Part shown: positions 28,727-39,273 of the stretch, piece by piece
How the letters are laid out: every line of letters starts with the position of its first letter
Position numbering within the stretch: the first letter of the stretch is position 1
NCBI GenBank assembly: GCA_022539475.1
Contig: VCMS01000035.1
Location: forward strand, 150,436-214,435
Length of the DNA: 64,000 bases
Direction: 5' to 3'
Origin: Gracilaria domingensis
Taxonomy: Eukaryota; Rhodophyta; Florideophyceae; Gracilariales; Gracilariaceae
Position numbers and translations under genes: made by a program
Notes under the pieces: model-generated
What the model was told of the DNA's origin: nothing
Databases searched by the model: none
Seen by the model: only the letters and a program-made list of their open reading frames with translations

Positions 28727-29143
28727 TTACCGCCTTCGGGAATTTCTTTCCGTGCCTGTGTAGAGGAATGAGGGAACGTTGGTTAGTTTAGGTCTGGAAG
28801 AACAGAAACACATGTTATCATTGCGAGTGAGCATTGAAAGAAAATACCTTCTTCTGAGTTCGTCTTTTAAAGCTTCATCGTCTCCATACGTTCTCATGCA
28901 GTCATCAACAGCCTTGCTAAACTTGCGACAATGCCACACTACACTGAGTAGTTTCCCTTCGGCACACTCGGCAAGCCGCCGGACGTGTTCGTCGCAGCCT
29001 TTAACAGCCAAATCTCGCAGTTCCCTTATGACTCTGTTTTCCGCTTTATGAATCAAAATGGGAACGGGGTCCGGGTTGGAACGACCACGCATAATATCCG
29101 CAAACTCCGCATCTGAAAAACTTGTTGGCGCCTGGGCAGGCAT
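28727..29143 (-). CDS. CMC1: Cmc1-like twin CX9C mitochondrial protein
   Basis: Cmc1 proteins sit in the mitochondrial intermembrane space, are imported through the Mia40 disulfide relay and help copper delivery and early cytochrome c oxidase assembly. The 138-residue product has exactly two CX9C motifs (C50/C60 and C72/C82) with the Trp before the second (VVWHCRKF), the Cmc1 hallmark. The ATG at 29143 is clear. The C-terminus after residue 100 is uncertain. The DNA at AAGAAG/GTATTTTC followed by TTCTTCCAG or CTACACAG could be a short intron; the first acceptor keeps the frame and simply removes 19 or so residues. Confidence 0.8.
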   Translation of the reverse strand: MPAQAPTSFSDAEFADIMRGRSNPDPVPILIHKAENRVIRELRDLAVKGCDEHVRRLAECAEGKLLSVVWHCRKFSKAVDDCMRTYGDDEALKDELRRRYFLSMLTRNDNMCFCSSRPKLTNVPSFLYTGTERNSRRR

Positions 29144-30449
29144 CGGTGTAAGTACGCTTGTAGCTCCGCGAGTGCAGATAACCTCTTGAGATTCTGTTTA
29201 GTATGCTTCGGGCGCCGTTCCCCGTGGTCTCAATCGGGAAACTGTGGATTATACGCTGCTTCTTATGGTAGGACACAGATCAGACCGACTAATAGTTCAG
29301 GTTCGCAGGAAGCCGCCGGGTAGGCCGTATGATTGGTATCATTCGCGCGACGACAATTCGTTGAGAACTGAGGGGCGTTCGAAGCAGAACCGTTCTGGAA
29401 CAGGCTAATCGAAATGATCGAAATGAAGGCCGGAAATGGGGGAAAAGTGGCGTATTGCACAGTGCAATTTGCACGTGGACTGGACGCCTATGGCTTTGAT
29501 CATGACAGTTTGATGGTATCATCCCAAATCCAACAATTATCCTTACGGATATCCTCGGATACCCTTGCAAGTAAAAGCGCGATGGATGCGACGGTAGATA
29601 ATGTTTTAGTCGTAAGGATTTGCAGCGGGGCCCTGATGCAGATTAGGTCTTCCAGACGCTTTCCCCACGCGCAAATCATCATATTAGAGGGTACATTGAC
29701 GCTTTGGCAAAGCTTTCATCTTATTTAATGTGAGCACGTTACGCTAATTCCTCGTATCGCGTGGGGTATGCTAAAAAGCCCCTACAACCTATAAGGCTTT
29801 CCTCAAAATGTAGCTACAGACTACAGGCAAAGCTTTATCTCGTAGAGTACTAACTCTCTTAACGAATGGACAACGAATGCATTGATTGAATTGAAACTAT
29901 GTGCTTCGATTTGGAAGAATAGCAATCCCATGCATAGTTCCACAGAAACGGCACAAACAGCTTCCTTTGGGCCTCGTACTCATGGCTTTCTTGTGCTATT
30001 CCGGACGAACCGAACACTTGAGTCCGTGTTCGAGCTGAGTAGGCCGGCTATGGAAGGTATTCTACCACAGCGTTTACCAACTCTTGTCATGATGGCAACG
30101 TTCTGTCTATCCATCTTAGAGTTAGTCTTCTTCTTCCTCTTCAACGCGGACAGTAGTCCTCAATTACAGGACTAAGGTCAAACTATCTACAGATAGTTTT
30201 CTCTCGCTAAGAAGGCTAAGAACTGATGAGGGTGTTCTCTAATCAACGTTTGCAAATCTAACTGGCGTTGTTTAGCTAATGCAAGGATCGTGTGTCTCCG
30301 AGAGGCGTTAGTCCTCTAATTGCTTGAACAATTGTCGATAACTAAAGTGAAGAGAGACTTCAATCGAAGTTTTCCCATTATCAGACCTGTGTCCATAAAA
30401 CCCTTGGTGCCTCAAACGTTCAAAAAGGATATGCTTCCTGTCACGCTGC
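29144..30449. other. intergenic, no supported gene
   Basis: No supported gene. A plus-strand frame at 29882-30175 ends in a hydrophobic stretch (MMATFCLSILELVFFFLF) but has no relatives or promoter visible. Confidence 0.4.
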
Positions 30450-30895
30450 GGTGTATCTAATGTCTTTCTCTGTTTCCATCCAATTGGATAAACAAAGACC
30501 TCCTCTGAATCCCAGTCGACTAGGCAGATGTACGAGCGGTTTTGAAATGCAAAACCAACAGCATTTCCATAGTACAGCGCTTTCTGGGAACTGTTGACAA
30601 TCAGTGCGAGGAAAGCAGGGCGGAAGTGGTTGTAGCGCAGTTTTCGACCCGGCACGTTGCAAGGTCTCAACGGTAGCTACATACGTCAACAAGCAAAACC
30701 TACAGTGCGATTGTGGTGTAGATCTGCGCAAGGACGTCAAGAACGTGTTGTCCCCATACCCTCTCACAAATACATCACGTAGAAACAAACGACCTGCAAT
30801 AATCGAAAGACAAGACAAACCAAAACAATGATAGACACGATTAAGCGGTGACCGTGGAAGTTTTTGGCCTTCAGTAGGAGAGAGAGAGGTACCAA
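30450..30895 (+). pseudogene. decayed LINE RNase H/zinc-knuckle fragment
   Basis: This matches the 3' half of the intact ORF at 50309-51490. In three frames one can read IPVD-stop-ADVRAVLKCK (intact: VPMDYADVRAILKLK), RAEVVVAQFSTRHVA (intact: RSEVVLAQFCTEHVP), CDCGVDLRKDVKNVL (intact: CECGTNVKKNVEHVL) and KFLAFSRRE (intact: KFLAFLRRE). In-frame stops and at least two frameshifts show it is dead. The His and Cys of the second half of the knuckle are also lost (NVLSPYPL for HVLFRCPL). It is in the opposite orientation to the intact ORF. Confidence 0.75.
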
Positions 30896-30995
30896 GAGTC
30901 TTGAATGATGTTGAGCATTAATTGCTACGTTGTCCGCTCAGAACATTATCAAGACGACTTACTTTGCCTCCCCTGAGCGATCGTCGAGGTCTGTC

Positions 30996-31127
30996 TGTTA
31001 GTGATATTATTTCCAAGTGGCCTGACAAAGTGTTGGCCTTTCTGGTGAGGGAGCGATTCTTTCAGGATCGCTCTACATTTAGTTCTCGTTAAGCTAATGT
31101 GCCCATAAAAGAGGGAGAGAGAGAGGT
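30996..31127 (+). repeat. retroelement 3'-end-like repeat, copy B, ending in (GA)n
   Basis: Diverged copy of 8195-8314 in the same orientation, ending GCCCATAAAAGAGGGAGAGAGAGAG. It lies 100 bp after the dead LINE fragment; whether it is that element's tail or an independent SINE is not resolved. Confidence 0.55.
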
Positions 31128-31656
31128 ACATATAATTAATTGAGCCCTCCGACTACTTCGCAATAAAGGGTAGAGGGCCATAGCAACGAAGAGGAAGAAG
31201 ATAAAACCCTCGGAAACGGGAGCGTGATGGAAAGCAGATTCTTTCAGTGGTCCAGTTGGCATTCGTCACAGCTTGCGTCGCATTGAGCCGTTGTAATTGG
31301 TAACAAAAGGGTTTTCGAGTATGTACGTAACCTTACCTTCGCTTCCAACAATATGGGCCATCGACGTGGTGGAAGTAACCTAGGCTTACCGGACACTCTA
31401 CGTGGCAGGACTAAGCCAAAGAGCAGGGCAACGAGGACTGATTGTCTTCATTGCTAAAAATAGTCTACTGCAAACGTATAGGGAGCTTATTAGACGTACC
31501 CTTCTTCTTTAGTGGTTCAAGACATGGAGCTGGGGCGCACCATACAACATGCCATTGCAAAGGGGGTACTGCTTAAGTTTCCCGTACATTCAAGGTATCG
31601 GAAGAACTGAAAACCCATCTCGCTAGGCTCGTCATAACATCACAGCAGCCGTATCT
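31128..31656. other. upstream region of the TIR-Sel1 gene
   Basis: About 530 bp without a gene or an evident TATA box. Confidence 0.4.
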
Positions 31657-33462
31657 ATGTGCAGCCAAGAAGAAGATGAGGACGCAGACACATCAACTTC
31701 AACCGTTCGTGCAGCGCTGGAGCCTTCACAGAGTTCGCGCCCGTCAAGTGACGCGCAGCCACAGGAATCGTGGTGCGATGTCCTCATCAGCTGTGCCACC
31801 AGGGAGCAAGACGCAATCGGGCGGCCGCTGCTCGAGCAACTCATCCTTTGCGATCTCTCTGTCGTGCTCGGCGTGGATGGCACTCTCGACACACTGCCGA
31901 TGCACCACGCTATTGAGTCCACGTGCGTCGCCGTCGTCGTGCTCACATTGCAGTTTGCTGTCGAACAGCGACCCATGCACGAGCTCTTTGCCTTGCTACG
32001 TCATTGTGAGGACGCCCATCAGCGCGGTCTTCGAGCGCCAATTGTGATCCCGATCTTTTTCGGCCTTTCTCGAGAGGAATGTTCTGACAAGACCCTGTTA
32101 CGTCATTGCAACGCTGAGGGGAAGAACATCTTCGCAGAGAGTGGCTTCTTTGAGCGTGTACTCCATGGTGAGGCCGACGTACGCGCCGTTTTCAAGGCGC
32201 TCTGTTCCGTCTCTAAGCACATTGGTATTGCAAATGACGAGAGGGTGACGATCGATGACAGCGAGGAGATGGCGGTCAAGCGCGATCGCTTCCTCCATCT
32301 CATTGTGGAACATGTGCTGATGTACGTCGATCGCTATCTGGACGATGCAAATGTAGAGAACCTGTTCCGACGTGCACTAGCTTTTGAGAATGGCTCTGGT
32401 GGCGCTAATTGTAACCTGCCGAAGGCCGTTGCTCTGTATGAACGCGTGGTTCAAGCTTCCCAGCGCACGGACGCGATGGCCAGGCTCGGGACGCTGCTAA
32501 TATCGAAAAGGCTGGGCACCAAGAGGGATCCGGAGAAGGGAGCGGTTTTGCTTGAGAGAGCGATCCGTGAGGGCTCCGAGACGAATGCTATGAACAGCCT
32601 CGGCTGGCTCTTGTGTGAAGAGGGGGAAGGCGTTCGAACGGGGGAGCCGGATTACGAGAGCGCCGTCCATCTATTCCGCCGCGCGATCGATGAGGGCGGA
32701 TCTCTACGGGCGATGAATAATCTTGCATTCTCGTACGAGATGGGGCATGGGGTAGAGAAAGATGTAGTTAGAGCAGTTGAACTTTATGAACGGGCCATCC
32801 GCGAAGGTCCCAATCCTTCTGCATGTATCAATCTTGGAGCAGTATTAGAAGAGGGAGCATCGGGTGTACTCAAAGATCCCAAGCGCTCGGTGGCGTTGTA
32901 CGAACAAGCTATCGCTTGTGGGAGGAATGCTTGGGGGTTAAATGGAGTGAGACAGGATGTATACGCTATGTACTGGTTAGCCATGATTCTTGAACGAGGC
33001 CCTGATGGAGTGGAGAAGGACGCCGTCAGGGCTGCGACGCTCTACGAGACAGCAATACAGGAAGGGTCTTACGTCCCAGCAATCAACGACTTCGCTAAAA
33101 TGCTAGCAGAGGGTCGCCCTGGTGTCGAAAGGAATGATTTAGAGGCTTTAAGATTGTTTGAAATGGCGATTGAGGAAGGGAACGATGTCATGTCCATGCA
33201 TAATCTCGGTGTCCTCCTCTACTTTGGTGGATGTGCGGCTGTGCAAGACCGACCTCGAGCTGTGAGGCTGTTTGAACGGGCAATACGAACAGGGCAGTAT
33301 CCTGGGTCCATGTTCTACCTTGGACATATATTGCGACGAGGGACAGACGGAGTGCCGCAAGATCGCTCGAGAGCCCTTGAATTGTTCACAAGAGCCTGGG
33401 AAGAGGGGAAGCTTGAAGAGGCTAGGGAAGCCCGTGATGATATGCTCAATCGCAATGAATGA
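31657..33462 (+). CDS. TIR domain - Sel1 repeat protein
   Basis: The 601-residue product has an acidic N-terminus (1-36), then a TIR-like domain (about 37-160): SWCDVLISCATREQD for the usual YDVFLSF, an AIES-x-VAVVVLTLQFA strand, RPMHELFALL with E109 at the position of the TIR NADase catalytic Glu, and IVIPIFFGLS for the PIFY-V strand. A linker to about 235 is followed by roughly nine Sel1-like helical repeats (AVELYERAIREG, AMNNLAFSYEMGHGVEKD) to the end. TIR domains act as adaptors or NAD-consuming enzymes in immunity and cell death; Sel1 repeats are protein-binding scaffolds. No NB-ARC or NACHT switch is present. The ATG is unambiguous and the gene is single-exon. Signalling through this protein is inference. 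Confidence 0.8.
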   Translation: MCSQEEDEDADTSTSTVRAALEPSQSSRPSSDAQPQESWCDVLISCATREQDAIGRPLLEQLILCDLSVVLGVDGTLDTLPMHHAIESTCVAVVVLTLQFAVEQRPMHELFALLRHCEDAHQRGLRAPIVIPIFFGLSREECSDKTLLRHCNAEGKNIFAESGFFERVLHGEADVRAVFKALCSVSKHIGIANDERVTIDDSEEMAVKRDRFLHLIVEHVLMYVDRYLDDANVENLFRRALAFENGSGGANCNLPKAVALYERVVQASQRTDAMARLGTLLISKRLGTKRDPEKGAVLLERAIREGSETNAMNSLGWLLCEEGEGVRTGEPDYESAVHLFRRAIDEGGSLRAMNNLAFSYEMGHGVEKDVVRAVELYERAIREGPNPSACINLGAVLEEGASGVLKDPKRSVALYEQAIACGRNAWGLNGVRQDVYAMYWLAMILERGPDGVEKDAVRAATLYETAIQEGSYVPAINDFAKMLAEGRPGVERNDLEALRLFEMAIEEGNDVMSMHNLGVLLYFGGCAAVQDRPRAVRLFERAIRTGQYPGSMFYLGHILRRGTDGVPQDRSRALELFTRAWEEGKLEEAREARDDMLNRNE

Positions 33463-34468
33463 TAGCGTGAGTGCAGAGGCCTGGTGTACAGTTAAGCATG
33501 TACATGTTGTCTTCGTTTACCACCAGATGACGACGTGCTTGCCTTGGGTGGGGAGAACTGTACTGCGATATTAAGCTGCCATTCAAAACATGCTTCTCAC
33601 AGAAAAGCTGGCTGACGGTAGACGTAACGTCTTCATCCCCTTACGATATTTCTGACTGCCGTTCTTCTTCTTCTTCCTACTGAGGGGTTATTCAGATGAT
33701 CGGCGTTCGACTCTATGGCCATCAAAGCAAAAATGCAGTTTCAGGGTGGTGCTCTTAAACTCGGTCGAGATCCCTGGCACGAAGGGTGCAAGGGAGGGCG
33801 CAGAGAGGTCCACGACGCTTCGGGACCTGATCAATAATCATGGATCATGGCCATGATGGTGAGAGGCCTGAAGTTGCAGTCTCCTTTCGGCGCGTTGGCC
33901 GAATGGAACCGATGATTCGTTCTCGATGAAAGTGTACTAAACTCTTAAACTTGTATATATATATATAATACTTACCTATGTACAAGGCATGTATATACCT
34001 TCAGAGTCTGAAGTTCAGACGTTTTCTTCGTTGTACGCTCGTTGTACGAGCATGCCTAACCAGCGTTTTCGCATTTCATTCTTAGGGACAGAGCCCGAGG
34101 CTGCCTCGGTTCTGAAATCCAAAGTTTGGATCAATTTATACCAGCGGCCAAATATTTTGAAACTCAACGAAAGGAAATTGGAATAAAGTTTTCTGCGTGG
34201 TGCGAAAACTGTAATGCTTGTGTAAAGCATGGGTTTCCGGACGCCGTCGACTTCGCGTCTCCAAAGCTCCCTCAAAAGTTCTCTCTGATCTACTGATCAT
34301 ATCAGTAGCAGAATCTTTCCGGCGTCAGAAGGAGAGCTTTCTTGCTGAAGGAACGAAGGGGCTACTTTGATCCTTCACTCCACTGAATTCTTTGAGGTGA
34401 TTCCGGTTCAAGCTTGCGGGCGTTTTTCAAGAGAGTCCCCTCAGGTTCGACTTCCGTAACATACTAAA
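33463..34468. other. intergenic with simple repeats
   Basis: Contains a CTT run (about 33663-33677), a 12-bp palindrome TCATGGCCATGA (about 33845-33857) and an AT dinucleotide run (33954-33966). No supported gene. Confidence 0.4.
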
Positions 34469-36854
34469 ATGCCAGGTGTTGGACCTGATGAAGTGGCCCC
34501 TATCGATTCGATCGAAGATGATTTCCAGAGAAAGAAGGAGGAAATGCGTCGAGTCGCGAAGGATTGCGTCGTCGTCATCGACAATGTCCCAAAAATTGGA
34601 CCAGAGAAGTACGACAAGCTTGTTGGGAAGCTGACTCCCATGTTCGAGAAGTCGGCTCGTATGCGTCGAGACGAGCAGGACAAGCCGCGTCTAACGTTCA
34701 TTCGAAATGAAAGCGGGTATACCCTAGGCTTTGCCATTGCGGAGTACATTACCCCGGAGGAGGCGTACAAAGCGGTCGCATCCCTTAATAATTTTCAACT
34801 AGATCGCTCGCATCGCTTCTGGGCTTGCACCGCAGGTGAGCTCGAGAGGTTACAGCATATACCGGAGGAGTTTGTTCCACCCCCTCCTCTGCCGGTCAGT
34901 CTTAAGAACCGGCCGAATTTCAAGAACTGGTTACTTGACGAACGAGGACGAGATCAGTTCATGATCCGTCACAATCACGAGACGAGCGTATACTGGCATG
35001 ATCATATTGTGAAACCTCAGCTGGTAAGTTCAGATTCATTCTTTCATTCATACAAACGTCAGCGAGGAAGAAGATAGAGACCTGTAACCGATTTTTCCTC
35101 GAGTACTCCATGTTTTTCATGGATGCTCTGCGTAGGGAGATGCGGATTGTCTTAGAGGCTGTTTCAGAGCCTGCGTTTCATATGATAATATCGTTGCTTT
35201 GTCAACCTTGTTCACAACACTCTTTTCGAGATCGTGACGCTAACGCACTATTTCGTTTCGTTCTTATTGTGTGCCCAATGAACAGGATTACGCAAAGGTG
35301 ATGTGGACAGACGCCGGAGTAGTCTGGTCTCCTCGTGGTACATACCTTGCTACGTTCCACCAAAGAGGTATTAAGCTTTGGGGGCGCACTACTTCGCCTG
35401 ATGGTGAAGTAGATTGGGTGATAGTCATGCGTTTCGAACACACGAATGTATCTCTTGTTCACTTTTCGCCTTGTGAAAAGTACCTAATTACTTTCAATGG
35501 TACTGAACCCGAAAGAGATGATAAGAGAAACCCACGTGCTATCGTCATATGGGATCTTTTGACCGGAAAGAAGAAGCGTGGCTTCATGGGTCCTCCCAGG
35601 TCAATGATTGGCCCCGATGGCACAATACCGTGGCCTATATTTCAGTGGTCACATGATGACAAGTACTTTGCGAGGTTGAACGAGAACGCCATTTCTGTAT
35701 ATCAAGCTCCAGACATGGGAATGATTGACAGAAAGTCAATGAAGATTCCACATGTCAGAGGATTTGCATGGTCACCAACATCAAGTATAATGGCGTATTG
35801 GACACCTGAAGTGAATGATTCACCGGCTCGAGTAACAGTCGTCGAGTTGCCATCGAAGAAGGAAATTCGACAAAAGGCTCTGTTCTCGGTATCATCCATA
35901 GTTCTTCATTGGCAGCAAGAAGGGAAGTTCCTATGCTGCAAGGTCGATCGCCTGACGAAAAGCAAGAAAGGACAGTTCACCAACTTTGAACTATTTCGTG
36001 TTCAAGCCAAAGACATTCCGATAGAAGTTCTGGAATACAAAGAAAAGGATATCGTACAAGCTTTTGGATGGGAGCCACAAGGTCATCGCTTTGCTGTTAT
36101 ACATGCGTACAGTGACAAACCTGGGAAAACGGACGTGAGCTTTTTCACCATGGAGGGAGTTACTGGTGAGCTCAAAAAACTGTTTACTCTTGAGAATAGG
36201 ACTGCGAACCAATTGCGTTGGTCCCCGAAAGGCCGCTTTGTTCTCCTTGCAGCGCTTGGTTCGCCTAATGGAAACCTGGAGTGGTACGACGTCAACGACG
36301 CAACTGGTAAGGATAGTCCAGAGCCTGTTGGGTCGAATCAGCACTTCCTCTGCAATGACGTGCAGTGGGACCCATCCGGGCGGTTCGTGTCGAGCTTTGT
36401 AACTTACTGGCGGAACAGCAATGAGAACGGTTACATCATTTGGACAATGTACGGCAAAGAATTGTGTCGCGTGAGTGTCGACATGTTGTATCAGTTTGTC
36501 TGGAGACCAAGGCCGCCTTCTCTTCTTACTGCAAAGCAACGCAAAACAGTGAAGAAGAGCCTGAAGACCAGGAAGGAGAAGTATGAAAGGGAAGATAAAG
36601 ACCTTAAAGACAGCGTCAGCAGCGGAAAGGCTGCTCAGCGAAAGGCGCAACGCGACGCGTTTTATGCCTTCCGAAACCAAGCAAAGAAGATTCTCGAAGA
36701 AGAGGCTGCAAGGAGACAACAAGCAATCGCTGTGTACGATACAGCCGAAGACGACAAAGAGACTATCACGGAGATTGTTGAGACCGTTCTATCTGTCAAA
36801 AATGAAATTGACTTCAGCAAGAAATTACTTACCAGCGATGATGAACGTGACTAA
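34469..36854 (+). CDS. EIF3B: eukaryotic translation initiation factor 3 subunit b
   Basis: eIF3b is a core scaffold of eIF3 on the 40S ribosome. Exon 1 is 34469-35023 and exon 2 is 35286-36854, joined by a 262-bp intron with donor CTG/GTAAGT and acceptor AACAG/GAT, phase 0, giving 707 residues, normal for the family. An RRM spans about residues 35-125 (CVVVIDNVPKIG ... YTLGFAIAEY). After the linker containing the splice junction (HIVKPQL/DYAKVMW), a WD40-type propeller occupies about 190-590 (MWTDAGVVWSPRGTYLATFH, LTGKKKRGF). A Lys/Glu-rich helical tail binds other eIF3 subunits in the family. AATAAA at 36856 follows the stop immediately. It converges on PRIM2 with 174 bp between. Confidence 0.95.
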
Positions 36855-37028
36855 CAATAAAGCCAAGAGTACCGAGAGTTTTCCCAACAGTTTCTTTGCA
36901 ATCGATCGCACCTAGGTTAACGCACATGACTGATGAGTTTTGTTGTGTGATGTATTGTACGTTATTGCTAGAAGAAAGGCTGTTCATTTTGAAATCGTTC
37001 CGTTTACGGAGGTATGCTCTTCAGATTC

Positions 37029-38819
37029 TTATGCTTTACCATCTGTATTGTCTACTGATTTGATCTCGCTGTGCAGTTTTTCCGGAACATCGACTTCCAT
37101 GGGTTCGCTTGTCTGGTTCCCTACTTCGACCGGACCCTCGGTATTCTTTTTTGGAGCAGGCTCTACTTGTCTGGCATCTAGATCATTTACATCGTCCTTC
37201 TTGTCCTGATCAGGCCCACACTCCGCTTTCTGAAGCTCTCCAGGCTCGTCCATTGTTTTGTTATCTCCGTTGATAGCTTGCAACCCTTTGCGCTCTCCAC
37301 AGTGTTCCGCTTCAACCGCCTCAGACGCCATCAACAAATCTTCATCATCCACTTCTTCATCCAAAGATGAGGTTTCCGGAGGAGGGCCGAAACGCCTCCT
37401 TCTGGCTTCGATAAAGTAGGAATTAGGGTGGTCCGGAATAAACTCGGGAAGGCCGTATTCGCTAATTGGGTGATGGCCTGGTTGGGATGAAGCAAAACAC
37501 ATCCCACAAGCTGCCTGGTAATTGCCCTCTTTCGCCCTGTCCACAATAGCTGGAATTGCATCTGGGGCAGTCCCTAGTGCCCTGAGGGACATTCGCAAGC
37601 GAGACTCTTCGAACTCTCGATATGGACATCCATTGTGTTCCGCGGGCCCAGGCCTGTCATTTATTACTTTAAGACAGTTGAACGCCGGGAGGTTTCGTCG
37701 CTTACCTTCCTTCCCGTACTGATGGCGAATGTTGTACGCGTATTGCTTTTCGAACTTGTCCGATGTTATGCTTCCCTTGCCAAACTCGGTTTTCCAGAAC
37801 TTTAATGAATCCTCCATGGTTAGGCCACAAGCCTTCAGAAACACACCGAGCTGTATTCTGGCGGCATGACGAAGATGGTGGTTCTGTCGTAATTGAAACA
37901 TCATGTTGTACATGCATAAGGGCATGGCCGGAAGCGATTGATCAAGCTCCTTAAGCGAGATGCGGTCAATGGATGCATTTGGATCAAATGCCTTCTTAGA
38001 TTCTTCGTCAGCTTCGAAATAGTGCCGAATAGAGCTGAGAATCGGTCTCATTCTCTCGTCTCTCTCCGCGACTGCCACAAAGTTTATAGCAGTAGCTATT
38101 CCGGCGCTGAGCAAAGAGCGAAACTGAACAGCCACAACTTCAAGGATATTACTCTCTGGCACGTAGGCAAAACCATCACGGAGGAACACCCTTCGGTTAC
38201 GCACCAAAGCAGGCACTTGTTCGAAAGCAATCTTATAGTATCTAATGTTTTCATTGCTTCTCAATCTGTTCGGCCCCTGAGCAACGGCATTAAGCTCCGG
38301 ACGAATGCTGTCCAAGTCAGAGCTGGACACGCGCTTGACAACCAGTCCATTGGCCTTCTCAATGGCGTTGAGCGCGAACTGCACGCCAGCACCATCCAGG
38401 CGGGTCTTGAAGAGATCGTACTCGGTCTGGAGCAACCACGCACGCTGACTCGAACAAAGCGCCATCCTGACCATAAAATGAGACGCCTCATCGTCCCAAA
38501 TCCGTTCCTTTCTATCGCTATTGCCCGCAGGCGGTATGTGCAGCTGGTACCGACGTTCAGCTCCACGAATGGTACTGGTCAGGGCATCGGTGCCAGTCTG
38601 AACCCTCTGTGCGCCCAACTGCTGCGCTAGTCGAGCCTTCTCGACGGCCTTCAATAGCTTGAGCCTCTTGATGGAGATGGCCTCCAGCTCCTCCAGGTCG
38701 AAGAGATGCGTGCCCAGCGAAGAGGAGGTGTACAACGGCGCATACGACGAGCTCTGCGTAGGGGTCGCAGCGTGCGCCGGGTCCGGCGGCGCGTTTGTGG
38801 CGGCGGGGATGAACTGCAT
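37029..38819 (-). CDS. PRIM2: DNA primase large subunit
   Basis: Pri2 works with the catalytic small subunit and polymerase alpha to make RNA primers at replication forks. The 596-residue product starts at the ATG at 38819 (MQFIPAATN). It has the N-terminal helical domain (ISIKRLKLLKAVEKARL, then ASHFMVRMALCSSQRAWLLQTE), and the C-terminal 4Fe-4S domain with Cys in PLCMYNMMF, NGCPYREF and ACGMCF and the signature LRHAARIQLGVFLKACGL. After residue 480 comes an acidic disordered tail (SLDEEVDDEDL). It diverges from the CLEC16A-like gene over 454 bp of GC-rich DNA that probably serves both promoters. Confidence 0.95.
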   Translation of the reverse strand: MQFIPAATNAPPDPAHAATPTQSSSYAPLYTSSSLGTHLFDLEELEAISIKRLKLLKAVEKARLAQQLGAQRVQTGTDALTSTIRGAERRYQLHIPPAGNSDRKERIWDDEASHFMVRMALCSSQRAWLLQTEYDLFKTRLDGAGVQFALNAIEKANGLVVKRVSSSDLDSIRPELNAVAQGPNRLRSNENIRYYKIAFEQVPALVRNRRVFLRDGFAYVPESNILEVVAVQFRSLLSAGIATAINFVAVAERDERMRPILSSIRHYFEADEESKKAFDPNASIDRISLKELDQSLPAMPLCMYNMMFQLRQNHHLRHAARIQLGVFLKACGLTMEDSLKFWKTEFGKGSITSDKFEKQYAYNIRHQYGKEGKRRNLPAFNCLKVINDRPGPAEHNGCPYREFEESRLRMSLRALGTAPDAIPAIVDRAKEGNYQAACGMCFASSQPGHHPISEYGLPEFIPDHPNSYFIEARRRRFGPPPETSSLDEEVDDEDLLMASEAVEAEHCGERKGLQAINGDNKTMDEPGELQKAECGPDQDKKDDVNDLDARQVEPAPKKNTEGPVEVGNQTSEPMEVDVPEKLHSEIKSVDNTDGKA

Positions 38820-39273
38820 GGCAAAAGCTCGCAACCGTTTGGGCGGCAGCACGGAGCAAGACGCGGTCGCGCGCACCACCGGCAATCGGCGCGCAGCGCA
38901 TCAAAGCGGCGAGGCGGTTTTGGCGGGAAACCGCGGCTGGCGCAGCGTTTCGGATTGCGGCACGAGCTTTTCGCGGATCTGTCTGTAAGCGGCGCTGACA
39001 GAACGCGTCGTGAATTGTTGCCTGCTTGGCGGCCACGCAACAAGCGGGTGACGCGAACAGCAGAAGAGGAGCCACTCGCGCACCGCCGCGCGCGCGCGCT
39101 CCGCCGCTTCAGCTCATCGCGTCCGCCGGTTTGTGAGTCTCGTTCATGGGCGAGCGTGCGCGCCGCTGTGCTGCCTGTGCCCCCCCGCTCCACCGCCCTC
39201 TGCTGCGGCGCGCTCTCGCGTCGCTTGCTTGCCTGCATCAACTCTGCGCGCTGCTGCTGCTCACATTGGCCGT

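Noticed and set aside
30308..30670. Minus-strand 120-codon frame
   Set aside because: It lies antisense to the decayed RNase H copy, which explains the sequence on the plus strand.
35991..36722. 243-codon minus-strand frame inside eIF3b
   Set aside because: Antisense of a conserved coding exon, no domain.
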